Shown here: piece by piece, positions 33,585 to 43,072 of the stretch | How positions within the stretch are numbered: the first letter of the stretch is position 1 | How the letters are laid out: each line of letters begins with the position of its first letter | Origin: CAMLFJ01 sp040902305 | Lineage (GTDB): Bacteria; Methylomirabilota; Methylomirabilia; Rokubacteriales; CSP1-6 | Reading direction: 5' to 3' | Length of the DNA stretch: 64,000 nucleotides | NCBI GenBank assembly: GCA_040902305.1 | Contig: JBBDXN010000134.1 | Location: 17,463-81,462 of the forward strand | Translations under genes and position numbers: made by a program | Notes under the pieces: generated by a model | The model's database searches: none | Told to the model about the DNA's origin: nothing | Seen by the model: only the letters and a program-made list of their open reading frames with translations

Positions 33585-34478
33585 ATGGAGCGCCGCCGGC
33601 TGGGCCGGACCGACATGGAGGTGAGCGTGCTCGGCTTCGGCGGCTCGGAGATCGGCTACGAGCGGGCGGGGGCGCGCACGGTGGCCCGTCTGCTCGGCAC
33701 CGCGCTCGACGCGGGCCTCAACGTGATCGACACCGCCGAGTGCTACGAGGACAGCGAGACGCTGATCGGATCGGCGCTCGGGGCCCGACGGGACGAGATC
33801 TACCTGCTGACCAAGTGCGGCCATCCCCGCGGCTACGGCCGCGGCGACTGGCGCGCGGCCTCGCTGCTCTCGAGCATCGAGCGGAGCCTCAAGCGCCTCC
33901 GCACCGACCGTCTGGACCTGATCCAGCTCCACAGCTGCGAGCTGTCCGACCTCCGGAAGGGCGAGGCCATCACCGCGCTGGAGCGGGCGCGGGAGCGCGG
34001 CCTCACGCGCTACATCGGCTACAGCGGGGACGGGGAAGCGGCGCGCTTCGCGGTCGAGTGCGGGCGATTCGACACGCTGCAGACCTCGGTGAGTGTCGCG
34101 GACCAGGAGTGCTTCGAGCTGACGCTGCCGCCGGCCGTGGAGCGGGGAATGGGCGTGATCGCCAAGCGGCCGATCGCGAACGCGGCGTGGCGGTACGCGC
34201 GCCGGCCCCCCGAGCCCTACTACCAGCCCTACTGGGAGCGACTGCGCGCGCTCGACTACCCGTTCGCGCGTGACGCCGAGCGCGTCGCCTCGACCGCACT
34301 CCGCTTCACCCTGGCCGCGCCGGGTGTGCACACCGCGATCGTCGGGACCAAGCGGCCCGAGCGCTGGCCGGAGAACGCGCGCCTGCTGGAAGCGGGCCCG
34401 CTGCCCGCCGCCGACGTCGAACGGATCCGCGCGCGCTGGCGGCAGGTCGCTGAGCCCTCGTGGACCGGCGAGGTCTGA
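33585..34478 (+). CDS. Aldo/keto reductase
   Basis: NAD(P)H-dependent carbonyl reductase of 297 aa in a TIM barrel. The catalytic tetrad is visible as Asp and Tyr in NVIDTAECYEDSE, Lys in YLLTKCGH and His in DLIQLHSC. The C-terminal cofactor-binding part has GVHTAIVGTKRPE. It is the last gene of the plus-strand run and is followed by a 194-bp stretch with no gene before the A/T-richer restriction-modification islet. Confidence 0.92.
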   Translation: MERRRLGRTDMEVSVLGFGGSEIGYERAGARTVARLLGTALDAGLNVIDTAECYEDSETLIGSALGARRDEIYLLTKCGHPRGYGRGDWRAASLLSSIERSLKRLRTDRLDLIQLHSCELSDLRKGEAITALERARERGLTRYIGYSGDGEAARFAVECGRFDTLQTSVSVADQECFELTLPPAVERGMGVIAKRPIANAAWRYARRPPEPYYQPYWERLRALDYPFARDAERVASTALRFTLAAPGVHTAIVGTKRPERWPENARLLEAGPLPAADVERIRARWRQVAEPSWTGEV

Positions 34479-34672
34479 CGAATACCTGAAGCCGGGTGCC
34501 TCGTACCAGGAGCGAGGGATCCGGGTCGCCACGGCTGTTACACAGTCGAGGGACTCGGTAGCATCCGGCGCGTGCTCTGTGCCTCATGCTGTTGGCGTCT
34601 GGGTTTCGATACAGCTTCCCGAGCTTGTCGAGCCCCCGTCGGCCGATGTAGGCTTTGGGACTAAGAGCGACC

Positions 34673-36499
34673 ATGACTGCCAGAACTCGCATTGTACGAC
34701 GCTCAGAGTCTTGGAAGGTTATGGAGCAGTTCGCAACCTGGTCGCTTCGCACCTCGCCCTCAGAAGTCCTTCGGGCTGGCAAAGCCATTGTTGAGAAGCA
34801 CGCGCAACGCTTCGGTGAGAAGCGCCGTGAGGCCTTTGCTATCGAGTTCACCAGACGCGTTGTTGCCCAGTACTGGAACGAGATCCAGTCGGACTATGAT
34901 CATGTGTGGCCCCTGCCACACATTCTGGTTGACTCGGACGTAGTGCGGCTTACCCCTGAATTGGAATGGCTGGCTGACCGGCTTGGTCGCGCAGCGGCTC
35001 GCCTCGATCCCGTGTCGGCTGGGTACTTTGTTGGTACGACCTACGCTATCGCGCTTCCGCCCGAGATACGTGCACGCCTGGGGATCTACTACACGCCGCC
35101 TGCCCTTAGTTCTCGCTTGTTGGATCAGGTCACCGCAGCGGGGATTGATTGGGGCTCATGTACCGTAGTCGATCCAGCGTGTGGAGGAGGCGCCTTTCTT
35201 GCCCCAGTAGCTCAGCGAATCATCAAGCATTTGTCCCATCTGGAGCCAGCAGCCCTTGTCGACGCTATGGCTGGGCGCGTTCACGGCGTTGAACTTGATC
35301 CTTTCGCAGCCTGGTTGTCCCAGGTGTTTGTCGAGTCAGTCATGTTGCCTACGTGCAGGGCCGGGGGGTCTCGACTTCCCCTGTTGGTTGATGTCCGAGA
35401 TAGTCTGTCAATGCAGTCAACTTCCGAAACCTTTGATCTCGTCATCGGGAACCCTCCTTATCGGCGTGTGACGCTGTCCACGGTTCTAAGAGACCGGTAT
35501 TCCAGTAGCCTCTACGGTCACGCGAATCTGTACGGAATCTTCACGGAGTTGGCTCTGGGTCTGGTAAAGGCTGGGGGCCTTGTTGCGTATGTAACCCCAA
35601 CGAGTTTCCTGGCCGGTCAGTACTTCAAGAAGCTACGTGACCTTCTGGGCCACGAAGCTCCTCCGGTGGCTGTCGATTTCATTGCGCAGCGAAAAGGAGT
35701 GTTCGACGGTGTGTTGCAGGAGGCGGTCCTCGCCACCTACCGACGCAAGGGGAAGGCGGAGCCGGCGCCGGTCAGCCTTGTAACGCCGGTGGACGAAGGT
35801 ACTGCCCGGGTTATAACGGTCGCAGACTTTCGCCTGCCGCACTCTGCCAACCAGCCGTGGCTGATTCCGAGAAGCGTCGAACAGGTATCTCTGGTTAAGC
35901 GGATGGAAGAGATGCCCCATCGTCTTTCGGATTGGGGCTACCGCGTGAGAACCGGGCCTCTCGTTTGGAATCGGCACCGGAGTCAATTGCGGCTAGAGGC
36001 CGGCCCAGGTTGTCTTCCGCTGATTTGGGCCGAGTCGATTACATCGGATGGGCGCTTCGTACTGAGAGCGCTCAAGCAGAACCACAAGCCGTTCTTCAAG
36101 CCATCTGGTAAAGAGGAGTGGCTCATCATCCGGCGTGGCTGTGTCCTCCTTCAAAGGACGACTGCAAAGGAACAAGCTCGACGTCTCATCGCGGCAGTGC
36201 TTCCCATGCGTCTGTTTCGAAGGTACGGGGCTGTCGTGGTCGAGAATCACCTGAATATGATTGTGCCAATGCGGTCGCGTGCCGCGGTCGGGTTGGAGGC
36301 CCTTGCTGCATTCCTCAACAGCTCTGTCGTCGATCGAGCATTTCGTTGTGTGAGCGGTAGCGTTGCAGTCTCGGCCTATGAGCTAGAGGCCCTTCCACTT
36401 CCGTCGCCGGAGGACATTCGGAGTGTGGAACAGGCGATCGGGCGCGGTGCGTCGCGAGACGAGATGGACAAACTCTGCGGTCAGCTATACGGCGTCTAG
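34673..36499 (+). CDS. DNA adenine N6-methyltransferase of a type II restriction-modification system
   Basis: 608-aa methyltransferase. It has an AdoMet-binding motif D167-P-A-C-G-G-G-A-F and catalytic N260-P-P-Y, the order of gamma-class N6-adenine enzymes, followed by a target-recognition domain of about 300 residues. ATG 34673 is used; a TTG 18 bp upstream is an alternative. The gene faces the BsuBI/PstI-type endonuclease at 36557-37660 (57 bp between ends). Base composition is clearly more A/T-rich than neighbouring genes, so recent transfer is likely. Confidence 0.93.
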   Translation: MTARTRIVRRSESWKVMEQFATWSLRTSPSEVLRAGKAIVEKHAQRFGEKRREAFAIEFTRRVVAQYWNEIQSDYDHVWPLPHILVDSDVVRLTPELEWLADRLGRAAARLDPVSAGYFVGTTYAIALPPEIRARLGIYYTPPALSSRLLDQVTAAGIDWGSCTVVDPACGGGAFLAPVAQRIIKHLSHLEPAALVDAMAGRVHGVELDPFAAWLSQVFVESVMLPTCRAGGSRLPLLVDVRDSLSMQSTSETFDLVIGNPPYRRVTLSTVLRDRYSSSLYGHANLYGIFTELALGLVKAGGLVAYVTPTSFLAGQYFKKLRDLLGHEAPPVAVDFIAQRKGVFDGVLQEAVLATYRRKGKAEPAPVSLVTPVDEGTARVITVADFRLPHSANQPWLIPRSVEQVSLVKRMEEMPHRLSDWGYRVRTGPLVWNRHRSQLRLEAGPGCLPLIWAESITSDGRFVLRALKQNHKPFFKPSGKEEWLIIRRGCVLLQRTTAKEQARRLIAAVLPMRLFRRYGAVVVENHLNMIVPMRSRAAVGLEALAAFLNSSVVDRAFRCVSGSVAVSAYELEALPLPSPEDIRSVEQAIGRGASRDEMDKLCGQLYGV

Positions 36500-36556
36500 G
36501 AGTGGTGGCTCGTGTTTGTCGGTTGGTTCGAGGCTGTTCAAGCGCTGATCCGCTGT

Positions 36557-37660
36557 TCAGGATCGGAGCTTCGCGGCCACGGATGAAAGACTTGTGGGCC
36601 AAAGCCCTCCATCGTGAAAGGCAAGCAGATGTTGAGGCTCGGCGGCAAACCAGACGAACGAGTTCCAGGCGACCTCTGTGATGGTTTTCTTGAAGGCTGA
36701 GTCCGATCGGTCGCGGAAGGCGGTGACGAAGGCAATCCGGTTCGCCGGGAAGCCCGCATCAGTAGCCAATTTGAGAAGGGCCGATTGCCGTTGCGTCGTG
36801 ATAGCGCCGTCTGTCACGACGACCTCGATAAAGGCAATGAGGACGTTGCCGTCGGTCCTGCCGTCTTCGAGATCGACGAGGATGATGTCGGGCAGGTTGC
36901 GATCTGGGGCGATTTGAAGTCGAAGAGCGGCGGCCAGTTGGTCATCTCTTGCGACCACCTTCTCCTTGCTCTCGCTGACCCACAGAACAACGGGCTGCTT
37001 CATGAATCGCGGCGCGAAGACTTCCACGACGGATTTTGTCAGCTCAGAGCTCGGGCCGTGAGACATAAGGCGAGTTTCCCGGTTGGGGAAAGTGACCAGA
37101 AGGCGTTCGTCCGTCGAAGCTGCGCCACGACGTAACAGCTGGGTATGCGCCAACGCGCCGGCTGAGAGGTGTCTACTGCGCCAATCGGCAGCCGCCTTCT
37201 CGAGGGAAGCCTCGCTAAGTGTAGGACTGAAGAGAGCAGCGAATTCGGCGCGTAGTGCATAGCGGGGTTTCGCCGAGGTCGTCGATAGTCCGCGACGCTC
37301 AGTAACAGCGTTGTTGCCTATCAGCCCCTGCCGGATTGTTTCATCTCGGATTTGTTCGCGGCTGTTTTCTGAGTACCAGGGCTTCCCCGCCGGACGGAAT
37401 CCGGGCTTCAGTGACCTGGTCGCATACGATTCGCGCGCAAGGGCATCACGTTTTGAGGCTTGCGCGTTAGTCATCCGGACAACCTGCTTGGGAGCTAGCC
37501 AGACGTCCGCGCCCTCTATGGCGCCTACATAGAGCAGCGTAAAGACAGCGGAAGCGGCAGCCTCTCGAACGCAATAGGCGCGGTGCGGTGTACCTTCAGG
37601 GAAGATGATCGGCAGCCGAGCATGTATGTCTGCGCGCCCGACGTATGGAGGAAGGTTCAC
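36557..37660 (-). CDS. BsuBI/PstI-family type II restriction endonuclease
   Basis: 367-aa protein starting at GTG 37660. An N-terminal helical domain contains REQIRDETIRQGLI, resembling the DNA-binding domain of this family. The C-terminal nuclease core has P257-D258 (NLPDIILVD) and E279 (AFIEVVVTDGAIT), a PD-(D/E)xK-like arrangement. PstI and BsuBI cut CTGCAG, but this divergent member may differ. It is convergent with the methyltransferase and shares its lower GC content. Confidence 0.88.
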   Translation of the reverse strand: MNLPPYVGRADIHARLPIIFPEGTPHRAYCVREAAASAVFTLLYVGAIEGADVWLAPKQVVRMTNAQASKRDALARESYATRSLKPGFRPAGKPWYSENSREQIRDETIRQGLIGNNAVTERRGLSTTSAKPRYALRAEFAALFSPTLSEASLEKAAADWRSRHLSAGALAHTQLLRRGAASTDERLLVTFPNRETRLMSHGPSSELTKSVVEVFAPRFMKQPVVLWVSESKEKVVARDDQLAAALRLQIAPDRNLPDIILVDLEDGRTDGNVLIAFIEVVVTDGAITTQRQSALLKLATDAGFPANRIAFVTAFRDRSDSAFKKTITEVAWNSFVWFAAEPQHLLAFHDGGLWPTSLSSVAAKLRS

Positions 37661-37698
37661 GCTACGATTGTCCCTCGCGTCGCCCAGTCGCCACCATG

Positions 37699-38787
37699 TC
37701 ACCCGACCTGGAAGCGCTTGATCGCCGCCTGGTCGAAGGCCAGGCCGAGCCCGGGCTTGTCGGGCACCACGAGCTGGCCGCCCTCGATCTTCGGGGTCTC
37801 CTCGTAGAGCTGGAGCGTCCACGGCATGTACTCGACGGTGAGCCCGTTGGGGATGGCCGCGATCAGGTGCACGTGGATCTCCGGGATCAGGTGGCTCACC
37901 ACCGGCAGGTTGAAGGCCTCGGCCATGCCCGCCACCTTCATCCACTGGGTGATGCCGCCCACCCGCAGCAGGTCGATCATCACGATGTCGATCGAGCGGG
38001 CCTCCAGCAGGTGGCGGAACGGCACGATGCCGTAGTGGTACTCGCCCGCCGCGATCGGGGTGTTGAGCGCGTCGGCGACGCGCGCCAGGCCCGGGTAGTC
38101 GTCGTGCGCGGTGGGGTCTTCGAGCCAGTAGAGATGATAGGGCTCGATGCGCTGGCCCACGTCGATGGCGTGGTGCACGCTCCAGAGCTGGTTGATGTCG
38201 CACATGAGGTCCACGTCGGCGCCGATGGACTCGCGCATCACCCGCACCCGTTCGACCGAGGCGGCGATGGTCGGCTCGCTCCCGCACTGCATCTTCATCT
38301 GGCGGAAGCCCATGTCGCGCAGGCGCGGGCCCGCCTTGGCCAGGTAGTCCACCGGGTGCTGGCGCATCAGCGCGCCGCTCGCGTACGTGGGCGCGCGGTC
38401 GCGCAGGCCGCCCAGCAGCGCGCAGACCGACCGGCCCGCCGCCTTGCCCATGAGGTCCCAGCAGGCCATGTCCACCGCGGAGAGTGCGAGCGAGAAGATG
38501 CCACCCGGGCCCGAGCCGCCCGCCATGCGCCGGCACTTGGCCGCGATCGCCTCGACCTGGCTCGGGTCCATGCCGATGGTCAGGCGCGCGAGGCCCTCCA
38601 CCGCCGCCCGCAGCGCGGGGGTCAGCGCGCCGCCGAAGAAGGTGAGGCCGATGCCGACCAGCCCCTGGTCGGTCCCGAGCTCGAGCAGCACGAACTCCCG
38701 GGTATCGGTGGGCGCGGGCAGCCCAACCACCAGCGGGTTGTCGGCGGGCGTGGAGAGGACGCGGGTGGTGACGTGGCTGATCTTCAT
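37699..38787 (-). CDS. Enolase-superfamily (mandelate racemase/muconate lactonizing) enzyme
   Basis: 362-aa enzyme. Seen are a capping-domain start MKISHVTTRVLSTPADNP, the barrel's K-x-M pair (FRQMKMQ), metal ligands in DLMCDINQLWS, LYWLEDPTA and PIAAGEYHY, and a histidine-rich segment SHLIPEIHVHL that could supply a catalytic base. ATG 38787 overlaps the FAH-gene stop (ATGA). Paired with an FAH-family hydrolase, it may act in sugar-acid dehydration. Substrate unknown. Confidence 0.92.
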   Translation of the reverse strand: MKISHVTTRVLSTPADNPLVVGLPAPTDTREFVLLELGTDQGLVGIGLTFFGGALTPALRAAVEGLARLTIGMDPSQVEAIAAKCRRMAGGSGPGGIFSLALSAVDMACWDLMGKAAGRSVCALLGGLRDRAPTYASGALMRQHPVDYLAKAGPRLRDMGFRQMKMQCGSEPTIAASVERVRVMRESIGADVDLMCDINQLWSVHHAIDVGQRIEPYHLYWLEDPTAHDDYPGLARVADALNTPIAAGEYHYGIVPFRHLLEARSIDIVMIDLLRVGGITQWMKVAGMAEAFNLPVVSHLIPEIHVHLIAAIPNGLTVEYMPWTLQLYEETPKIEGGQLVVPDKPGLGLAFDQAAIKRFQVG

Positions 38788-39710
38788 TTCTTGTGCTTGC
38801 CGGTGAGCTGGGGCGTGGTGCCTTCCTGTCCCTTTTCCTGTCGGTCGAGCCGCGTCTCGCGCGACCACGTGCGCTTGAGATCGTCACGGATATTGAACCG
38901 GAGCTGCCCGAGGCCCTCGGTCTCGAGCTCGATGCGGTCGCCGTCCTGGAAGCCGGAGAGCCCGCGGTGGTTGGTGCCGGTGGCGAGGATGTCGCCCGGC
39001 TCGAGGGTGTGAATGCTCGTCACCCACTCGATGCAGCGCGGGATCTTGTGCGCCATGTCGCTCGTGTTGAACGACTGCTTGACCGTCCCGTTTACCGAGA
39101 GCCGGATCGCCAGCTTGTGTGGGTCCGCGATCTCGTCCGCGGTCACCAGGTACGGGCCGATCGGCGCGAAGGTGTCGCGCGACTTCATCTGGTAGAACGT
39201 GTTGCCGGTGGGGAGCAGGCCGCGCGCGGAGCCGTCGATGAAGTTGCAGTAGCCGAAGACGTACTCCATTGCGCGCGCGGCCGGCACCGCGGTGGCGCGC
39301 TTGCCGATGATCAGGGCCATCTCGGCCTCGCCCTCGAAGATGGTGGCGGGCACGTCGGGCAGCACCATGGTTTCGGCGGGGCCGATGATCGCGCCCGGTG
39401 ACTTCATGAACGCGTTGATCGGCGCCGGCTCGGTGCGCGTGCCGTCCTCCATGTAGTTCACCGCCATGCACACGATGTTGGTCGGCTTGGGGAGCGGCGG
39501 CCGGATCCGCACGCCGGCCAGGGGCTGGGGCTTGCCGCGGCCCGCCGCCTCCTCGATCTTCTTGCGGTAGTCGGCGAAGCGGGGGATCAGTCCGCTCATG
39601 AGATCGCCGGGCCCCGTGTGGCGGATGTCCTTCACGGTGTCGGAGACGTCCACGACCGCGTCGCCACGGAGCACGCCGAGCTGGTAGTCGTCGAAGAGCA
39701 GTAGTTTCAC
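38784..39710 (-). CDS. Fumarylacetoacetate hydrolase-family protein
   Basis: 308-aa enzyme starting at GTG 39710, with AAGGAGGT upstream. The catalytic-metal region is IFEGEAEMALIIGKRA, with GYCNFIDGSARG and the C-terminal LEPGDILATGTNHRGL. The family hydrolyses or decarboxylates beta-diketo acids and is common in aromatic or sugar-acid catabolism. It overlaps the enolase-superfamily gene, which fits a two-step pathway of dehydratase then hydrolase. Confidence 0.92.
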   Translation of the reverse strand: MKLLLFDDYQLGVLRGDAVVDVSDTVKDIRHTGPGDLMSGLIPRFADYRKKIEEAAGRGKPQPLAGVRIRPPLPKPTNIVCMAVNYMEDGTRTEPAPINAFMKSPGAIIGPAETMVLPDVPATIFEGEAEMALIIGKRATAVPAARAMEYVFGYCNFIDGSARGLLPTGNTFYQMKSRDTFAPIGPYLVTADEIADPHKLAIRLSVNGTVKQSFNTSDMAHKIPRCIEWVTSIHTLEPGDILATGTNHRGLSGFQDGDRIELETEGLGQLRFNIRDDLKRTWSRETRLDRQEKGQEGTTPQLTGKHKK

Positions 39711-39837
39711 GATGACCTCCTTGTCGTTCGGGGAGCCGCCTCGCGAGCCGCCCCATCCTACTCGCGGGCCCGGGTGTTGACAACGGGGCGTACGAGCGGC
39801 GACCCTCTCGCTGAATCCATTCCAGGGAGGAGCCCCA

Positions 39838-40959
39838 ATGAAGGGACGGGTGGCGGGTCTCAAGGCCTACGGTGGCGAGTTCGAGCTGCGCGAGTACCCG
39901 GTGCCCGATTTGGAGCCCGGCGCGATCCTGATCAAGCTGACGCGGGCGGGGGTGTGCGGCTCCGATCTGCACATCTGGCGGGGCGAGATGAAGGAGACGT
40001 ACGGCGCGCTGCCCAAGGACCTCACCTTCGGCCACGAGATGTGCGGCAAGGTGGAGCGGCTCGGGGCCGGGGTCACCACCGACTCGATGGGGCGGCCTTT
40101 GCGCAAGGGCGACCGGGTGACCTACTGCTACTTCTTCCCGTGCGGCCGCTGCCCGGTGTGCCTGCACGACGAGATGGGGAGCTGCCCGCAAAAGGGACGC
40201 CCGAACCGGGTGGCCGGCACCGCGCCCTACTTCAACAACGCCTACGGCGACTACTACTACCTCCGGCCGGGCCACTTCATCTTCAAGGTGCCCGACGAGA
40301 TCCCGGAGGACGTGGCCACCCCGATCAACTGCGCGCTCTCCCAGGTGCTCTACGGCCTGCGCAAGGCGGGCTTCCGGGCCGGCCAGTCGCTGGTGGTGCA
40401 GGGAGCGGGCGGGCTCGGCCTCAACGCGGTGGCGGTGGCGCGCGATATGGGCGCCGATACCATCATCGTGATCGACCGGCTCGCCGAGCGGCTGGCCCTT
40501 GCCCGATCGTTCGGGGCCGACCACACCGTGAACGCGACCGAGATCGCCTCCGCGGACAAGCGCGTCGACGCGGTAAAGGCGCTGACCGACGGCTTCGGGG
40601 CCAGCGTGGTGGCCGACTTCGTGGGCTACCCCGACGTGATCCCCGAGGGCCTGCGGATGCTCCGGGGCGGCGGCTGCTATCTCGAGGTGGGCAGCATCTC
40701 GCCCGGCAACGTGTTTTCCTACGACGCCACCGCGCTGGTGCGGGCCAACGCGCGGCTTGTGGCCACGTCGAACTACTCGCCGTGGGCGCTCGAGCAGTCG
40801 CTCTCGTTCATGAAGCGCAACTTGAAGCGCTTCCCCTTCGAGAAGGTGATCTCGCACGTGTTCCCGCTCGAGCGCATCTCGGAGGCCTTCGCCCAGGGCG
40901 ACTGGGCCCAGCGCGGCGGCGACCCCGCGGGCGTCTCCCGCGCCGCGATCTCCATGTAG
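39838..40959 (+). CDS. Zinc-dependent alcohol dehydrogenase (MDR family)
   Basis: 373-aa medium-chain dehydrogenase. The catalytic zinc site is in AGVCGSDLHIW and FGHEMCGKV, structural zinc cysteines in CGRCPVCLHDEMGSC, and the cofactor motif is VVQGAGGLGLNAVAV. It is close to the enzyme at 45864-46976, with shared motifs such as YFFPCGRC, so they are probably paralogues. It is divergent from the FAH/enolase operon across 127 bp. The substrate is an unknown polyol or alcohol. Confidence 0.93.
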   Translation: MKGRVAGLKAYGGEFELREYPVPDLEPGAILIKLTRAGVCGSDLHIWRGEMKETYGALPKDLTFGHEMCGKVERLGAGVTTDSMGRPLRKGDRVTYCYFFPCGRCPVCLHDEMGSCPQKGRPNRVAGTAPYFNNAYGDYYYLRPGHFIFKVPDEIPEDVATPINCALSQVLYGLRKAGFRAGQSLVVQGAGGLGLNAVAVARDMGADTIIVIDRLAERLALARSFGADHTVNATEIASADKRVDAVKALTDGFGASVVADFVGYPDVIPEGLRMLRGGGCYLEVGSISPGNVFSYDATALVRANARLVATSNYSPWALEQSLSFMKRNLKRFPFEKVISHVFPLERISEAFAQGDWAQRGGDPAGVSRAAISM

Positions 40960-41300
40960 CACGCCGCCGACAATTCCTTCGGAATAGACATCGCGGTCAC
41001 TGCCCTTTTGCGGGCCGAATGGATTCGGGCCGCGCGCTTGTGAGGCGCGCACGACGTGACTCGCCAGTCTTACCGCTTGACACGCGACGTAGAGCGAGTG
41101 ATCTGCCAGAAGATGTCCTTACTGTGTATTGCCTCAAACACCGCGTGTCTTTGGGATCTGTACCTGCGCTGAAGCCCAGTCTTCCAGAGAGTCAATCACC
41201 GTTTCTGTGTTCGGATCTTTCTTGACGTGGTGCGATTTCTCCGTGACTATCGGCGGCGCTTGTGTTCCTTGACGGGCTTACTAGATGAAATGAGTCCGAG
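40960..41300. other. 341-bp non-coding stretch at the edge of an A/T-richer islet
   Basis: No gene is supported here. It contains a GCGCGC-TTGTGAG-GCGCGC hairpin (41032-41050), possibly a weak terminator after the dehydrogenase, and a TTGACA (41077-41082) that could be a -35 box but has no convincing -10. Base composition changes here from very GC-rich to the A/T-richer methyltransferase/deacetylase islet, so it may hold the transfer junction. Confidence 0.5.
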
Positions 41301-42119
41301 TTGATCTGGCCCAATACGTTGTCGGAGGCGCTAACCGGCTTGTCTGTATCTGAAGATGAGCCAGGCAAGACGCCGGTGATGAAGAACCATAACTGCGCAG
41401 CCGGAGCGTTTCCGTCTGCACCTTCACTCTGGGCCGCCCACAGTTCGGACGCTACTTGGACCGTGTTCTGGGATAGGCCTGTACGTGTTGCGCTCGGCCG
41501 AATCTGGCCTGTCTGTGGGAAGAGGATTCTGGTCGTCGGTTGTGGCGATAGTCCTGTCTCGGCACATCTGGTGCGTGGCGGGGCACAGGTCCTAGCGCTC
41601 GATTTGTCGTTTCCTGCGCTTGCGGCAGCCGCGCGGAATGGCCCGGGACCCGCATACCTCCAGGCGGACGCATCGAGGCTTCCAGTCCTGAATGCGACGT
41701 TTGATGTCACCCTGTCGGTCAGCACCCTGCAATACATGGCGATCAATGAAGTCGTGGGGAATTGCCGTCGAGTCTTGCGGCCCGGCGGCGTGTCCATGTT
41801 CATCGAGAATCTTGCGGGTAACCCCGCGGCGAAGCTGGATCGGTTCCGACGCCGCGTCCTCCGGGTACCAGAACCGCCGACAATGCGCATTCGGCGGCAC
41901 CTGGAGCTGGCGGATCTCGCCATGTTCGGGCAGATGTTCACCAGGGTCACTGCCGAAGTCTGGTACGACTGGAGTACGGTCCTGCTGCCCCTCCTTTCCG
42001 CGCCTCCCATGGTCCGCCGACTAGTCATCGCGGCAGTTCTTCGGAGCGGGCGCGCGACACCGCTATCGGCCTGGAGGTCCCGATTCGGATGGATCCTCTC
42101 CGTAGAGGCGCGGGTCTAA
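41301..42119 (+). CDS. Class I SAM-dependent methyltransferase
   Basis: Methyltransferase of up to 272 aa. The AdoMet motif ILVVGCGDSPVSAHLVRGG, then VLALDLS, the acidic LQADASRLPV and the FDVTLSVSTLQYM segment mark a Methyltransf_11-type fold. The start is unsure: TTG 41301 or ATG 41379, the latter fitting better with a compact protein. It ends 5 bp before a polysaccharide deacetylase. The pair may modify a glycan or glycolipid. Composition is A/T-richer than the neighbours. Confidence 0.82.
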   Translation: MIWPNTLSEALTGLSVSEDEPGKTPVMKNHNCAAGAFPSAPSLWAAHSSDATWTVFWDRPVRVALGRIWPVCGKRILVVGCGDSPVSAHLVRGGAQVLALDLSFPALAAAARNGPGPAYLQADASRLPVLNATFDVTLSVSTLQYMAINEVVGNCRRVLRPGGVSMFIENLAGNPAAKLDRFRRRVLRVPEPPTMRIRRHLELADLAMFGQMFTRVTAEVWYDWSTVLLPLLSAPPMVRRLVIAAVLRSGRATPLSAWRSRFGWILSVEARV

Positions 42120-42124
42120 CTCAG

Positions 42125-43045
42125 ATGGGGTCGATCCCCTTGCTGGCCACCCTGGACGTGCATGACCACCCAAGGCTGGAAGCTGTCGTCGAAAAGTCGG
42201 CAGAGTTTTTTGCGCGTTCGAATGAACGGGTTACCTACTTTATCCCGTCGGCGATCGTGCTGCGCCACACCGGCATCCGACACATTCTTCGTGAGATCCG
42301 AAGGGTAGGGCACAGCGTCGGATGTCACGGTCTCACGCACGATGCGTCCGAGGATCTGGGTAGTCTGTCGCCCCGGGCGGAGTATCTTGTTCTGAGGCAG
42401 GCGACGGAGATCCTGGAGGACACGCTCGGCGCGCCGGTCCGGAGCTTTCGAGCGCCCGGCTTCCGGATCAGCCGCCGGACGCAGGAGATCCTGACGGAGC
42501 TGGGATACAAGGCGGACTTGTCAGTCACGCCACAGCGCTTGTGCGTGTTGAGTTCGAGTCCAGTTGAGGTCGGGTGGATGTGGGCGCCGCGTACACCGTA
42601 CGCACCGAGAGCGGGAAATCCGTTCCGGCGCGGAGAGTTGGACTTACTGGAGATACCGACGAGCACCCTGGGTCTCCCGCTCACTCACGGGACCATAGCG
42701 AATGTTCCCGACTGGTTGACGCAGGCGCTGCTGGCTGGTCTGTCGCTTGAAGCCATGTACTTTCCCCGCGTGCTCGTCCCGATGTTCCATCCGGAAGCGA
42801 TCGTTGGAGAGGTGGAACCATGGCGGCCGCAGTTCCGCTGGCGTGATCTCTTTCCCTCGCGAGTTGGCGGGGTCCGAGCCCGGTTCTATTTCTTCCTCGA
42901 ACGCGACGCAAGAACAATCCACCGCCGCACGATGGCGACCATCAGGCAGTTGAGAGATGTTGCAGGGCTGGAGAGTCTATCGGTTGACGACTATCTGCGC
43001 AGGTACGTCACTGAGGACGGTACGGTCAGTTCGGAGTTCGCGTAG
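42125..43045 (+). CDS. Polysaccharide deacetylase (NodB homology) family protein
   Basis: 306-aa carbohydrate esterase. Motif 1 is LATLDVHDHPR with the catalytic/metal Asp, motif 2 is the H-x-x-x-H in GCHGLTHDAS, and motif 3 is FRAPGFRIS. There is no signal peptide, so it may act on a lipid-linked sugar in the cytoplasm. It is co-transcribed with the methyltransferase before it. The second half (about residues 170-306) is typical of family members in glycan clusters. A/T-richer than flanking genes. Confidence 0.88.
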   Translation: MGSIPLLATLDVHDHPRLEAVVEKSAEFFARSNERVTYFIPSAIVLRHTGIRHILREIRRVGHSVGCHGLTHDASEDLGSLSPRAEYLVLRQATEILEDTLGAPVRSFRAPGFRISRRTQEILTELGYKADLSVTPQRLCVLSSSPVEVGWMWAPRTPYAPRAGNPFRRGELDLLEIPTSTLGLPLTHGTIANVPDWLTQALLAGLSLEAMYFPRVLVPMFHPEAIVGEVEPWRPQFRWRDLFPSRVGGVRARFYFFLERDARTIHRRTMATIRQLRDVAGLESLSVDDYLRRYVTEDGTVSSEFA

Positions 43046-43072
43046 GACTGTCTTCGACAGTGGGGCCGATCC

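Noticed and set aside
34479..34672. Search for a tRNA or attachment site next to the restriction-modification islet
   Set aside because: No cloverleaf or T-loop sequence could be built, and no direct repeat flanking the islet was found.
41227..41304. Short frame VVRFLRDYRRRLCSL before the methyltransferase
   Set aside because: Only about 25 codons, no ribosome-binding site, and no continuation in the methyltransferase frame.
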